Assembly: GCF_000380245.2 (NCBI RefSeq)
Contig: NZ_HG428744.1
Coordinates: 1-64,000, forward strand
Length of the DNA: 64,000 bases
DNA from: Bacillus massiliigorillae
GTDB taxonomy: Bacteria > Bacillota > Bacilli > Bacillales > DSM-1321
Reading direction: 5' to 3'
This document shows, one piece after another, positions 1 through 8,100 of this stretch (position 1 is its first letter; every line of letters begins with the position of its first letter). The notes under the pieces are model-generated. The model was given only the letters and a program-made list of their open reading frames with translations, did not search any database and was not told the DNA's origin. The translations under genes and the position numbers were made by a program.

Positions 1-92
1 TAAAAATTGTGTTCAATCGAGTTGAACTTTTTTTAGAATTAACGTTGACGTGTTGTCTTGTTTAGTTTTCAAAGACCATTTTTTAAAACAGC
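1..92 (-). other. rRNA operon leader (16S gene beyond left edge)
   Basis: Read on the minus strand, this stretch holds the typical Bacillus 16S leader motif TCTTTGAAAACTAAACAAG (about 55-75) followed by a GTTAATTC element. In B. subtilis rRNA operons the same motif lies between the P2 promoter and the start of 16S rRNA and takes part in boxA/processing. The 16S gene itself would begin left of base 1. An rRNA operon next to ygxA is also the arrangement in B. subtilis (rrnD). The mature rRNA is not in the window, so this is a leader call only. Confidence 0.8.
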
Positions 93-98
93 TTTTTC

Positions 99-128
99 AT
101 TATATCACCAAGCCGTTTTTGGTGTCAA
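99..128 (-). promoter_or_regulatory. rRNA operon promoter, proximal
   Basis: On the minus strand a perfect -35 TTGACA (123-128) and a perfect -10 TATAAT (99-104) are separated by 18 bp. An A-rich AAAGTTA block lies just upstream, in the place of an UP element. It fires leftward into the 16S leader. Confidence 0.85.
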
Positions 129-182
129 TAACTTTTTTTTGTTATTTCACTTTTCTATCACTCGTTCAGAAGCGACTTTACT

Positions 183-211
183 AATATAACAGCCTCACCT
201 CACGGTGTCAA
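183..211 (-). promoter_or_regulatory. rRNA operon promoter, middle
   Basis: Minus-strand -35 TTGACA (206-211), 17 bp spacer, -10 TATATT (183-188). The AAAGTTATTGAC block before and across the -35 repeats that of the proximal promoter, so the promoters look like duplicates. Confidence 0.75.
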
Positions 212-283
212 TAACTTTTAAAATAAAAATTATTAATTGATGTTTCATATTTCAAAGTTCATTTCATCTTAGCGACTTGTTAT

Positions 284-312
284 ACTTTAACACCAATTTT
301 ATTATTGGTCAA
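284..312 (-). promoter_or_regulatory. possible rRNA operon promoter, distal
   Basis: Minus-strand TTGACC (307-312) again preceded by AAAGTTA; the best -10 at correct spacing is the weak TAAAGT (284-289, 17 bp). TATAAC nearby sits at poor spacing. It is called mainly because the AAAGTTATTGAC block is repeated a third time. Confidence 0.45.
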
Positions 313-330
313 TAACTTTCTTAAAAAAGT

Positions 331-1197
331 TTAAGAAAGTTTATATAATCGGTGATAAAGATCGTTTCCTTTTGTCTCAACAAGCACTACCTCAATAATT
401 CCTTTATCTACTAAATACTCAACTAATACTGTTAAATCAACAGAGTAATACTTCAATTCTGGGTGATTCATCATATCTGCTATCGTCCATGGTTCTTGTT
501 TCGATTCTAAAATATGTGTTAGGTGTTGTGTTCCTACACTTGTTCTTGAATAAATTAAAAACTCACTAGCTAAAAATAATAACTCTAGTCGTTTCTCTAA
601 AGATTCTTCACTCATAATTAACTCTTCATATAATTTATAAATTTGAGGTTCAATATGTCTCACTTGTTCCCAAACAGTTACTTCTGGATAAAATCCACTA
701 TTAATAACTTCAAGGCGCGCTAAGTGATGTAATGAGTGAACCATATGATTATATGCATCTAAGTAATGTCCTGTGTCAAAAGATGATTTACCTTGCATAT
801 ACCTTTTCACAAGTTTAGCAAATGTAAGCCCTTGCTTTAACTTTCTCCCGCTAAATGGAAATTCATGAATTTCACGTTTAAGGCTTGCGATATTTTCATT
901 ACGATCAAAGATAATTTTCCCATTGTGCAACCATTCTGTTAATCTACGATTGCTGCCAAGTAATAACCACTCTTGCACCTGTTGCATACTAACTATATGA
1001 AGTGCTGCTTTTTGATTTTTATAAGCGTAATGTTTAACTTGAACAGGTACTTCTTCACTTTCTGTAATAACAAGCAATGTATAATCAAAAGTATCTGTAA
1101 TGTCAGATGAATAATCTTTCTTTTCAATTAACAGAATTCCTAAAGTAGATGCCAAACTTGCTCTTTCTTGATATATAGAACGTAAAATATCCTCCAT
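331..1197 (-). CDS. ygxA: YgxA-like nucleotidyltransferase-type protein
   Basis: A 288-residue soluble protein of the YgxA family, described in databases as nucleotidyltransferase-like; its biochemical role is unknown. The first 110 residues form the putative nucleotidyltransferase-like part, the middle is helical, and the last 60 residues resemble a small winged-helix (ADMMNHPELKYYSVDLTVLVEYL). The start ATG is preceded by GGAGTG at 8 nt. Its position between an rRNA operon and ygzB-perR is the same as in B. subtilis, which is the strongest support for the name. It reads in the same direction as the rRNA operon and ends about 20 bp before the distal rrn promoter. Confidence 0.8.
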   Translation of the reverse strand: MEDILRSIYQERASLASTLGILLIEKKDYSSDITDTFDYTLLVITESEEVPVQVKHYAYKNQKAALHIVSMQQVQEWLLLGSNRRLTEWLHNGKIIFDRNENIASLKREIHEFPFSGRKLKQGLTFAKLVKRYMQGKSSFDTGHYLDAYNHMVHSLHHLARLEVINSGFYPEVTVWEQVRHIEPQIYKLYEELIMSEESLEKRLELLFLASEFLIYSRTSVGTQHLTHILESKQEPWTIADMMNHPELKYYSVDLTVLVEYLVDKGIIEVVLVETKGNDLYHRLYKLS

Positions 1198-1375
1198 GGT
1201 ATAATCACTCCAATTTTTTTACTAAGTTTTATGTTTCGACATTGATATTATAAATCCTTTATTAACTTTCAACAAATTTCGACAAGAACACCTTTGTTTT
1301 CCAATCACTAAGTTTTTTTCCATAATATCCATTGGTTAAATATGTTATATTAGTGATTCAAGGGAGGAATCATAT

Positions 1376-1729
1376 ATGGCTAAATATTCTAGTAAAATTA
1401 ATAAAATACGCACTTTTGCATTGAGTTTAATTTTTATTGGATTCATCGTAATGTACGGGGGAATTTTCTTTAAAAGCTCTCCCATTATTATGACCATCTT
1501 TATGATACTAGGCTTGCTTTGCATTATTGCCAGTACAGTTGTTTACTTCTGGATTGGGATGTTATCCACTAAAAGTGTCCAGGTTGTTTGTCCTAATTGT
1601 CAAAAAATTACGAAGATTCTAGGGCGAGTTGATATGTGTATGTATTGTAATGAACCGCTAACATTAGATAAAAATTTAGAAGGAAAAGCATTTAACGAAT
1701 CCTATAATAAAAAAAGAAGCACGAACTAA
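1376..1729 (+). CDS. ygzB: YgzB family zinc-ribbon membrane protein
   Basis: A 117-residue protein with two hydrophobic segments (about 13-32 and 36-60) followed by a cytoplasmic tail holding CPNC and CMYC (about residues 73-76 and 88-91), a four-cysteine zinc-ribbon-like pair. Length and layout fit the YgzB/DUF2614 family, whose function is unknown. The start is well placed behind AGGGAGGAA. It is divergent from ygxA and convergent with perR, sharing a bidirectional terminator with perR. Gene order ygxA-ygzB-perR is conserved in Bacillus. Confidence 0.85.
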   Translation: MAKYSSKINKIRTFALSLIFIGFIVMYGGIFFKSSPIIMTIFMILGLLCIIASTVVYFWIGMLSTKSVQVVCPNCQKITKILGRVDMCMYCNEPLTLDKNLEGKAFNESYNKKRSTN

Positions 1730-1741
1730 ATTAAACAAAAT

Positions 1742-1775
1742 AAAAAAGTTGGCAAATTATTACGCCAACTTTTTT
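1742..1775. terminator. bidirectional terminator between ygzB and perR
   Basis: A perfect 12-bp stem (AAAAAAGTTGGC with GCCAACTTTTTT) and a 10-nt loop, with A and T runs on the two sides so that it can stop both convergent transcripts. It overlaps the perR stop codon. Confidence 0.85.
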
Positions 1776-2211
1776 AATGTGCGGCTTTAGCCATACAGTC
1801 CGGACATTCGCCATAAACTTCCATACGATGTTGGAATACTTTAAAACCCGTTACATGAGAAGCTAACTGTTCCACTTCATCTAAACCAGGATAGTGGAAA
1901 TCTACGATTTTTCCGCAATTAACGCAAATTACGTGATAATGGTCCGATGTCGTAAAATCAAAACGACTAGAAGAATCCCCATAAGTCAATTCTTTTACTA
2001 ATCCAACTTCACGAAACACTCGCAAATTATTATAAACCGTTGCAACGCTCATGTTAGGGAATTTCCCCTCTAAAGCTTTATAAATATCATCAGCTGTAGG
2101 ATGGGACATTGACTCAATCAAATACTCAAGTATCGCATGACGCTGCGGTGTTATTCTAACACTTGATTTCTTCAGCATATCCAATGCATCTTTAAGTTGA
2201 TGCTCCGCCAT
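1774..2211 (-). CDS. perR: peroxide-responsive repressor PerR
   Basis: Fur-family metal-dependent repressor that senses H2O2 through iron-catalysed histidine oxidation and controls catalase, alkyl hydroperoxide reductase and related genes. With the start at 2211 the protein is 145 residues, as in B. subtilis, and every known ligand falls at the same number: His37, Asp85, His91, His93 and Asp104 for the regulatory metal, Cys96, Cys99, Cys136 and Cys139 for zinc. The winged helix is residues 1-80. An upstream in-frame ATG at 2217 exists, but it lies only 3 nt from the GGAGG, while 2211 lies 9 nt away. A PerR box upstream points to autoregulation. Confidence 0.96.
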   Translation of the reverse strand: MAEHQLKDALDMLKKSSVRITPQRHAILEYLIESMSHPTADDIYKALEGKFPNMSVATVYNNLRVFREVGLVKELTYGDSSSRFDFTTSDHYHVICVNCGKIVDFHYPGLDEVEQLASHVTGFKVFQHRMEVYGECPDCMAKAAH

Positions 2212-2259
2212 TGCCATGTACCTCCTTTATCCTTTTATCATTTAGAAGACATTATTACT

Positions 2260-2274
2260 TTATAATATTTATAA
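2260..2274. promoter_or_regulatory. PerR box upstream of perR
   Basis: TTATAATATTTATAA matches the PerR consensus (7-1-7 inverted repeat TTATAAT-N-ATTATAA) at 13 of 14 defined positions. It lies 49 bp before the perR start, the right place for autorepression. Confidence 0.8.
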
Positions 2275-2306
2275 TTAGTGTAAGCTGTCACCACTGATTT
2301 TGTCAA

Positions 2307-2858
2307 TTATTCTTGATGTAAAGTAGGTTCTATGCATGCTAATTTTTGGTTTACATATCTAGCAGCCACAAAAAGCAAATCAGATAAGCGATTTAAGTAA
2401 GATAATACTAATGGATTTACTTCACCATCAATACCTACTGCTCCTCTTTCCGCTCTTCTCACAATTGTTCTAGCAGAATGTAGTGCAGCTCCACTCGGAT
2501 GTCCTCCAGGTAAAACAAAGTTCTTCAAGGCTGGAAGTGTCGCATCCCATTTGTCAATTACTTCTTCCATATGTTCAACATGACTTTGCTCTAGTTTCCA
2601 ATGAACTTTCTTACCAGGCGGAGTAGCTAATTCCGCACCTACATGAAAAAGCTCTGTTTGGATACGGTGAAAGACATTCTTTACTTCTTCTTTATCTTGA
2701 AATTGTTCATTACTCAATAAACTCATTGCTAACCCAATCATAGAATTTGCTTCATCACATGTCCCATAAGCTTCTACACGGGCATCTGTTTTGGAAACCC
2801 TTTGTCCATATACCAATGCCGTCGTTCCTTTGTCTCCACTTTTCGTATATATTTTCAT
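2307..2858 (-). CDS. cob(I)alamin adenosyltransferase, PduO type
   Basis: Transfers the adenosyl group of ATP to cob(I)alamin to make adenosylcobalamin (coenzyme B12). The N-terminal MKIYTKSGDKGTTALVYG is the family nucleotide-binding signature, and the conserved YGTCDEANSMIG, FVLPGG and ARTIVRRAER motifs follow in the usual order; 183 residues is normal for the trimeric PduO/YvqK group. The start at 2858 is preferred over 2864 because AGGGGAG lies 7 nt upstream of it. No cobalamin synthesis or B12-dependent enzyme gene is near, so it probably serves salvage. No B12 riboswitch was seen upstream. Confidence 0.93.
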   Translation of the reverse strand: MKIYTKSGDKGTTALVYGQRVSKTDARVEAYGTCDEANSMIGLAMSLLSNEQFQDKEEVKNVFHRIQTELFHVGAELATPPGKKVHWKLEQSHVEHMEEVIDKWDATLPALKNFVLPGGHPSGAALHSARTIVRRAERGAVGIDGEVNPLVLSYLNRLSDLLFVAARYVNQKLACIEPTLHQE

Positions 2859-3161
2859 ATACATTCTCCCCTTATTAACATTCTTTCCTAATATCCAAAT
2901 TATTTATTTATACTACTATATTCTATTGTATTTCATCTTACGAATCATTTCTTAATGTTTTTATCATACCATCAATAGTAATAGTTTAAAAATATGGTAA
3001 ATTCAGAATTGTATAAAAATAGTTTTTTACATGCAGGACTTTAGTATAGTAATCTATTGATACATCGTTTACAAAAAGAAAAATAAAAACCATGATTCTA
3101 CGCAATATAACTATAATACGGACAATTATAGTCAACGTCGTTCTATTGGAGGTAAGTTAAT

Positions 3162-4163
3162 TTGGAAAAAACAAAAAAGAAAAAGAAGTGGCCTAAAATA
3201 GTTCTCCTCGTCTTTGTATTATTACTTGTAGGTGGAGGAGCATACGCATATTCCGTATATCATTCACTCACAAAAAACATCAAAGAAATGCACGAGCCCA
3301 TTACAAGATCTGTTTCAGACAAACGTAGCAATAAATTAGATGTAGAAAAGCAACATCCTTTTTCTGTACTTATGCTTGGAGTGGATCAAAGAAAGAATGA
3401 TTCAGGTCGTTCGGACACCATGATTGTAGCTACTATTAATCCGAAGAAACAATCTGTTGAAATGGTCAGTATTCCACGCGATACAAGAGTCGAAATAGTT
3501 GGAAAAAACAAGGAAGATAAAATTAATCACGCCTTTGCATTTGGGGGTACAGAAACAGCCATCAAAACGGTTGAAGAATTTCTCGAAATACCCATTGATT
3601 ATGTGGTCAATATCAATATGGAAGGCTTTAGAGATATTGTTGACGCAGTTGGAGGAATTACTGTTAATAATGATTTAGATTTTTCATATGGTGGTCACCA
3701 TTACAAAAAAGGAGAAATTTCTCTTAATGGTGAGGAAGCACTTTCTTATGTAAGGATGCGGAAAGAAGATCCTCGAGGAGATTTCGGTCGCCAAATACGA
3801 CAAAGGCAAGCTATAGAAAGTATTGTAAAAAAAGCTATAAGTTTCTCTTCAATCACTCGTTACCAAGATATATTTGATGCCGTTGGAAACAATGTCAAAA
3901 CGAACATGACGCTGAGTGACATTATGAATATCCAAAAAAATTATAGAGCCGCAAGTCAAAAAATTATTCAGCATGAAATTGAAGGAGAAGGAACTAGAAT
4001 AGACAATATTTATTACTTCATTCCTAATGAAGAAGATGTTCAAGAATTGAGAGATATGCTAAAAAAACATTTAGACTTGAAATCCTCAGATAAAATTAAC
4101 ACAATAGATAAGCCTAATTCTAATGACAAAACGGAAACTAATTCAAAAGATTCAAATCAATAA
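3162..4163 (+). CDS. LytR-CpsA-Psr (LCP) family cell-wall polymer ligase
   Basis: Membrane-anchored LCP protein predicted to transfer teichoic acid or another glycopolymer from a lipid carrier to peptidoglycan outside the cell. Residues 1-9 are basic, 10-31 form the single membrane anchor, and the LCP domain runs from about 65 to 225. Conserved catalytic-core motifs are visible: LGVDQR, GRSDTM, SIPRDTRV, KINHAF, DAVGGI and SYVRMRKEDPRGDFGRQIRQ with the phosphate-binding arginines. The C-terminal 25 residues are Asn/Lys/Asp-rich and probably disordered. It starts with TTG, 8 nt after GGAGGT. It stands alone. A perfect dyad CTATAAT-N7-ATTATAG (3111-3131) lies just upstream and may be regulatory. 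Confidence 0.9.
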   Translation: MEKTKKKKKWPKIVLLVFVLLLVGGGAYAYSVYHSLTKNIKEMHEPITRSVSDKRSNKLDVEKQHPFSVLMLGVDQRKNDSGRSDTMIVATINPKKQSVEMVSIPRDTRVEIVGKNKEDKINHAFAFGGTETAIKTVEEFLEIPIDYVVNINMEGFRDIVDAVGGITVNNDLDFSYGGHHYKKGEISLNGEEALSYVRMRKEDPRGDFGRQIRQRQAIESIVKKAISFSSITRYQDIFDAVGNNVKTNMTLSDIMNIQKNYRAASQKIIQHEIEGEGTRIDNIYYFIPNEEDVQELRDMLKKHLDLKSSDKINTIDKPNSNDKTETNSKDSNQ

Positions 4164-4224
4164 TGTGAAACTTTAATCTGTGAGGGCTTTTGTTCATACC
4201 CCACCGATTATTTGTTGAGCGGAA

Positions 4225-4254
4225 TAAAAATAAGCGGGTCATTTCGACCCGCTT
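4225..4254 (-). terminator. terminator downstream of bcp
   Basis: A perfect 9-bp GC-rich stem (AAGCGGGTC with GACCCGCTT, loop of 5 nt, 4232-4254). On the minus strand it is followed by ATTTTTATT, so it best serves leftward transcription from bcp, 165 nt downstream of the bcp stop. On the plus strand it has no clear T run but may still limit read-through from the LCP gene. The 255 bp between the two genes hold no credible ORF. Confidence 0.7.
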
Positions 4255-4418
4255 TCGAGTTAAGAAAACGTTTGAGGAGGTATTCCCATACTCAATTATA
4301 TGTAAATGCTCGTATTATGAATTGGACAAAAGCCTTAATTTTAAAAAGCAGTGGTGCCCATTTTACGCAGACCTTACTCGCTTAGCATTGTAGCAAACAA
4401 TATCTTTAAATCGATTAA

Positions 4419-4886
4419 TTATAAATTTTCTTTAATGTAAGCTAGCAGTTCATCAGCATGACCTTTAGCAGTCACTTTGCGCCATTCTTTCACTAAAATG
4501 CCGTCTGTATTCATTAAAAAAGTGGAACGTTCAATCCCCATATACTCCTTACCAAAATTCTTCTTTAATTTCCATACATCATAAGCATTCGCTACTTCTT
4601 GGTTTTCATCGGCAAGTAAAGTAAATGTTAAGCCGTGCTTTTCGATGAATTTCAAATGTGAAGAAATCGGATCTGGGCTCACCCCTAATACAACTGTATT
4701 TACATCCGCAAATTCTTGACTCATATCACGAAAATCGCACGCTTGAACGGTACAACCTGGTGTCATATCTTTTGGATAGAAATAAAGTACTACATTCTTC
4801 CCTTTATAATCTGATAACCTCACTTGTTTACCATCACTTGATGGAAGCACAAAATCTAGTGCTTGTTCTCCAATAACTGTTGTCAT
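4419..4886 (-). CDS. bcp: thioredoxin-dependent peroxiredoxin Bcp/PrxQ
   Basis: Reduces H2O2 and organic peroxides with electrons from thioredoxin. The thioredoxin-fold motif DMTPGCTVQACDF contains the peroxidatic Cys45 and resolving Cys50 five residues on, as in two-cysteine BCP proteins; 155 residues is standard. A GTG at 4889 is in frame, but the ATG at 4886 is spaced 7 nt from GGAGG and is preferred. It corresponds to B. subtilis ygaF, which also lies between hemL and perR. I saw no PerR box in the 77 bp between it and the upstream channel gene. Confidence 0.93.
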   Translation of the reverse strand: MTTVIGEQALDFVLPSSDGKQVRLSDYKGKNVVLYFYPKDMTPGCTVQACDFRDMSQEFADVNTVVLGVSPDPISSHLKFIEKHGLTFTLLADENQEVANAYDVWKLKKNFGKEYMGIERSTFLMNTDGILVKEWRKVTAKGHADELLAYIKENL

Positions 4887-4963
4887 CACAATTCCTCCAT
4901 ATCATTCATTACTTTCTCATACATAGAGTACATAACATTGCTTTGACATTCAAATTTAGAACC

Positions 4964-5377
4964 TTACTTATTTCCTTGTTCTAAGTCAATAACGGTTCTT
5001 ACTACAAATGCCGCCGGGAGAGTGTAGCCAACAAAAGCTTGTATAGTAGCAATAATTCTACCAATGCCAATTGGAATTAATTCACCATAACCTACAGAAA
5101 ACATCGTCATTGCACTAAAATAAAAAGAGGTTTCTAATTTCAAAAAGAAATTACCACTCATTTGTATACCATGATCGAGAATAACACTCATATCTTTTAA
5201 TTCAAATAATAAATAAAGCATAGCAAAGCCGATACAAATCGTTCCGTACAAATAGACGAGCCATAAAAAATGACTAATTGATATTTTGTGAATTCCTGAT
5301 TCAATAGGTGTAAATATAGCCCGCACGCTCATTACCATGCAAAAGATAACCGCGCCAACCAAAATATAAAAATCCAT
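4964..5377 (-). CDS. small two-pore-helix K+ channel family protein
   Basis: A 137-residue membrane protein ending in a pore unit: hydrophobic segments at about 4-22 and 34-56, a pore helix, the filter-like SVGYGE (about 95-100) and a last membrane helix (about 101-123). The filter resembles TVGYGD of K+ channels but has Ser and Glu at the ends, so selectivity is uncertain. No cytosolic RCK or nucleotide domain is attached. The start at 5377 has a better spacing to AGGG than the ATG at 5383. It is upstream of and co-oriented with bcp, 78 bp away, but a functional link is not evident. Confidence 0.8.
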   Translation of the reverse strand: MDFYILVGAVIFCMVMSVRAIFTPIESGIHKISISHFLWLVYLYGTICIGFAMLYLLFELKDMSVILDHGIQMSGNFFLKLETSFYFSAMTMFSVGYGELIPIGIGRIIATIQAFVGYTLPAAFVVRTVIDLEQGNK

Positions 5378-5512
5378 GCTCATCCCTCACTTCAAACCTA
5401 TACTTCAATTTACTCCCGTTTGTCCCACTTTATGTGCAGTTATTATCATCTAATGAGGTAGACTTTTCTCATCTAGTTTCGTATCGTTTTATTATAGAAG
5501 GAGGAAGAAAAA

Positions 5513-6208
5513 ATGCATTCCATATTTATTGTTGAGGACGATCCAAAAATAGCACAGCTCTTGAAAGAACATCTAGAACGTTATGATTACACTGTACATA
5601 TTGCAACAGCATTTGATCACTTAAAGCAACAACTTATAGAAATAGAACCTTCATTAATATTGTTAGATATCAATTTACCTAAATACGATGGCTATTATTG
5701 GTGTAGACAATTCCGCACTGTATCCAACTGTCCTATTATTTTTATTTCAGCTCGAGCAGGTGAAATGGATCAAGTTATGGCCATTGAAAATGGCGGGGAT
5801 GATTATATTACAAAACCTTTCCACTTTGACATAGTCATCGCCAAAATTAAAGGACTCATTCGTCGTACATACGGAGAGTATGCCACTAATCAAAATTCAA
5901 AAATAATTGATATTGATGGCTTATCATTATCTGTTGATCAACATATTCTTTCATATAAACAGCAACAAACAGACTTAAGTAAACGGGAATTTACATTGTT
6001 AGAAACACTGTTTTTACAGCCTGGTAAAATAATTAGTCGTGAAACTTTATTGGAAAATCTCTGGGATGATATTCAATTTGTCGATGATAATACCCTCTCC
6101 GTAAACATCACAAGAGTAAGAAAAAAACTAGCCGATCTTGGAATTTCAGATGCGATTGAAACTGTTCGTGGCCTAGGTTACAAACTAAACGTTACATGGA
6201 GGGACTAA
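5513..6208 (+). CDS. bceR: BceR-type response regulator
   Basis: OmpR-family regulator of a Bce module. The receiver domain (1-115) has the acidic pair Asp9-Asp10, phospho-acceptor Asp52 in LILLDINLP, and the KPF switch lysine; the winged-helix DNA-binding domain (about 130-231) ends with the expected ETVRGLGYKL. It starts 7 nt after AGAAGGAGGAAG. The next gene starts 2 nt after its stop and encodes the partner kinase. Such regulators activate the adjacent ABC transporter genes in response to peptide antibiotics that bind lipid II cycle intermediates. Confidence 0.88.
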   Translation: MHSIFIVEDDPKIAQLLKEHLERYDYTVHIATAFDHLKQQLIEIEPSLILLDINLPKYDGYYWCRQFRTVSNCPIIFISARAGEMDQVMAIENGGDDYITKPFHFDIVIAKIKGLIRRTYGEYATNQNSKIIDIDGLSLSVDQHILSYKQQQTDLSKREFTLLETLFLQPGKIISRETLLENLWDDIQFVDDNTLSVNITRVRKKLADLGISDAIETVRGLGYKLNVTWRD

Positions 6209-6209
6209 C

Positions 6210-7235
6210 TTGAGAGGATTTCTTAAACAATATCGAAGCTTTATAGTCTTTTATTTATTTAACATTGCTTTAATAATCGGTATTATCATGTTGGATTTAT
6301 TCAATCAGACAAGAACTGTTTCAAATGGAAGTATTCTATACATTATCATTCTTTCGCTCGTATTATTCACATTGTTTCTTTGCTTTACCTATTTCAAAGA
6401 TCGACAAAACTATAAAGCATTACGTGAGGAAATAAATGATATTAATCAACCAATTCATTTATTTCAAGATAGTTCCTATCACTTTGAGGAATTTAATCGA
6501 ATTTTAAACCAGCAATACGGCTACTATATTGAAGATTTATCAATAACGAATGAAGAAAAACAACGATACTATACCTTTATTAATCAATGGGTACATCAAA
6601 TGAAAACGCCACTTTCTGTTATTAGTTTATTATTGCAAAACGCTAAACAAAGCAATACTCAAGATGCAACACTTATTCAAAATATCGAAGAAGAAACAGA
6701 AAAGCTAACTAAAGGATTAGAGCTAGTTCTTCACTCTTCTAGACTTGATTTATTTCATGAAGATTTCAAGGTAGAAAGAATTTCCCTTTCTACTATTGTA
6801 AGAGACTGTATTAAGGACCATAAAACAGCTTTTATCAGAAATAAAGTATATCCTGTGATGGATATATGTGAAGAACATATCATCGAAAGTGACCGAAAAT
6901 GGTTAGCGTTCATTATCAATCAAATTATCGCTAATGCTATTAAATATACTGCTGGTATTGGAAAACAAATAAAGTTTTATACAGAGAAACACGAGAATCA
7001 ATTAATATTGTGCATACAAGATGATGGAATTGGCATACCATCACAAGATATTAAAAGGGTTTTCCAACCTTTCTTTACAGGACATAATGGAAGAAAATAC
7101 GCTGAATCAACCGGTATGGGTTTATATTTAGCAAAAAGAACATGCGATGAAATCGGACATACTATTGGTATAGAATCCGAGGAAAACAAGGGAACTACAA
7201 TTACAATTACTTTTTATAATGTGACAAGTTTGTAA
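6210..7235 (+). CDS. bceS: BceS-type intramembrane-sensing histidine kinase
   Basis: A 341-residue kinase with two membrane helices (about 12-31 and 40-60) joined by a very short outside loop, the mark of intramembrane-sensing kinases that take their signal from the BceAB transporter rather than from a ligand-binding domain. The dimerization/phosphorylation box WVHQMKTPLSV has the phospho-acceptor His129; the ATP-binding domain shows NQIIANAIKYT, DDGIGI and TGMGLYLAKR. Translation starts at TTG, 6 nt after GGAGGG. It is translationally close-coupled to bceR and followed by bceAB. Confidence 0.9.
   Translation: MRGFLKQYRSFIVFYLFNIALIIGIIMLDLFNQTRTVSNGSILYIIILSLVLFTLFLCFTYFKDRQNYKALREEINDINQPIHLFQDSSYHFEEFNRILNQQYGYYIEDLSITNEEKQRYYTFINQWVHQMKTPLSVISLLLQNAKQSNTQDATLIQNIEEETEKLTKGLELVLHSSRLDLFHEDFKVERISLSTIVRDCIKDHKTAFIRNKVYPVMDICEEHIIESDRKWLAFIINQIIANAIKYTAGIGKQIKFYTEKHENQLILCIQDDGIGIPSQDIKRVFQPFFTGHNGRKYAESTGMGLYLAKRTCDEIGHTIGIESEENKGTTITITFYNVTSL
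7222..7235. promoter_or_regulatory. candidate BceR-type operator for bceAB
   Basis: TGACA-AGTT-TGTAA fits the TNACA-N4-TGTAA consensus reported for BceR-like regulators at every defined position. It overlaps the bceS stop codon and lies about 85 bp upstream of the ATPase gene. A TATACT (-10-like) sits at 7290-7295 with no good -35, as expected for an activator-dependent promoter. Confidence 0.65.
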
Positions 7236-7323
7236 GAATATTCTTGAACATTGAAAGGAAAAGCCATAGGTATCAAACCATTTCCTCTTTATACTATTAT
7301 TACAACGAAAGGAGGAACTGATG

Positions 7324-8100
7324 ATGACATTATTAGAAGCTATTAACTTAACTAAAATATATGGAAATAAAAACCTTCAATATCGAGCGCTAGACAGTTT
7401 ACACATTGAAATGAACAAAGGTGAATTTATTGGTATTATGGGACCTTCTGGTAGTGGAAAAACGACATTATTAAATTTATTATCCAGCATCGATAAACCG
7501 ACAAGTGGAATAGTAAAGATTAATAATTTCAATGTCTCTTCTCTTTCTAAAAAAGAGCTTGCTCTATTTCGACGCAAACAGCTTGGTTTCATCTTTCAAG
7601 ATTTTAATTTACTGAACACATTAACCATTGAAGAAAATATCATCTTACCTCTAACTCTCGATAACCGACCTTTAAAAGAAATGGATGAAAATCTAATCAG
7701 AGTATCTAAACAATTAAACATTGATGATATTTTACAAAAAAGAGTACATGAAGTATCAGGTGGTCAGCAACAGCGGACAGCTATTGCGCGAGCGATTATT
7801 CATAATCCATCGCTAGTATTTGCAGATGAACCAACAGGTAATTTAGATTCTAAATCTTCAAAAGATGTAATGGAAGCTTTACAAACGATGAATGAAGAAC
7901 AGCAAGTATCCATATTAATGGTGACACACGACCCAATAGCCGCTAGCTATTGCCAACGTATTCTCTTCATAAAAGACGGACAATTATTTAATGAAATCCA
8001 TCGCGGTAATAATCGTCATGCTTTCTTCCAAGATATCCTAGATGTGCTGTCATTATTAGGAGGAAATGCTAATGAATTTTCGCCAATTCGCTCTTACTAA
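7324..8100 (+). CDS. bceA: BceA-type ABC transporter ATPase
   Basis: ATPase of the MacB/BceA class that powers the BceB permease to free lipid II cycle targets from bound peptide antibiotics. Visible motifs: Walker A GPSGSGKTT (about 40-48), Q-loop FIFQDFNLLN, signature VSGGQQQR (about 144), Walker B LVFADEP and the TGNLD D-loop that typifies this subfamily, then the H-loop MVTHD. ATGs at 7321 and 7324 both fit; 7324 is 8 nt from AGGAGG. The 3' end overlaps the permease gene by 29 nt, implying translational coupling. Confidence 0.92.
   Translation: MTLLEAINLTKIYGNKNLQYRALDSLHIEMNKGEFIGIMGPSGSGKTTLLNLLSSIDKPTSGIVKINNFNVSSLSKKELALFRRKQLGFIFQDFNLLNTLTIEENIILPLTLDNRPLKEMDENLIRVSKQLNIDDILQKRVHEVSGGQQQRTAIARAIIHNPSLVFADEPTGNLDSKSSKDVMEALQTMNEEQQVSILMVTHDPIAASYCQRILFIKDGQLFNEIHRGNNRHAFFQDILDVLSLLGGNANEFSPIRSY

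Noticed and set aside
3111..3131. CTATAAT-N7-ATTATAG dyad before the LCP gene as a PerR box
   Set aside because: The arms are 7 bp apart, while PerR boxes have a 1-bp centre. It may still be an operator of another protein.
4190..4393. 67-residue ORF after the LCP gene
   Set aside because: TTG start without a ribosome site, composition unlike a protein, and it overlaps the bcp terminator hairpin.
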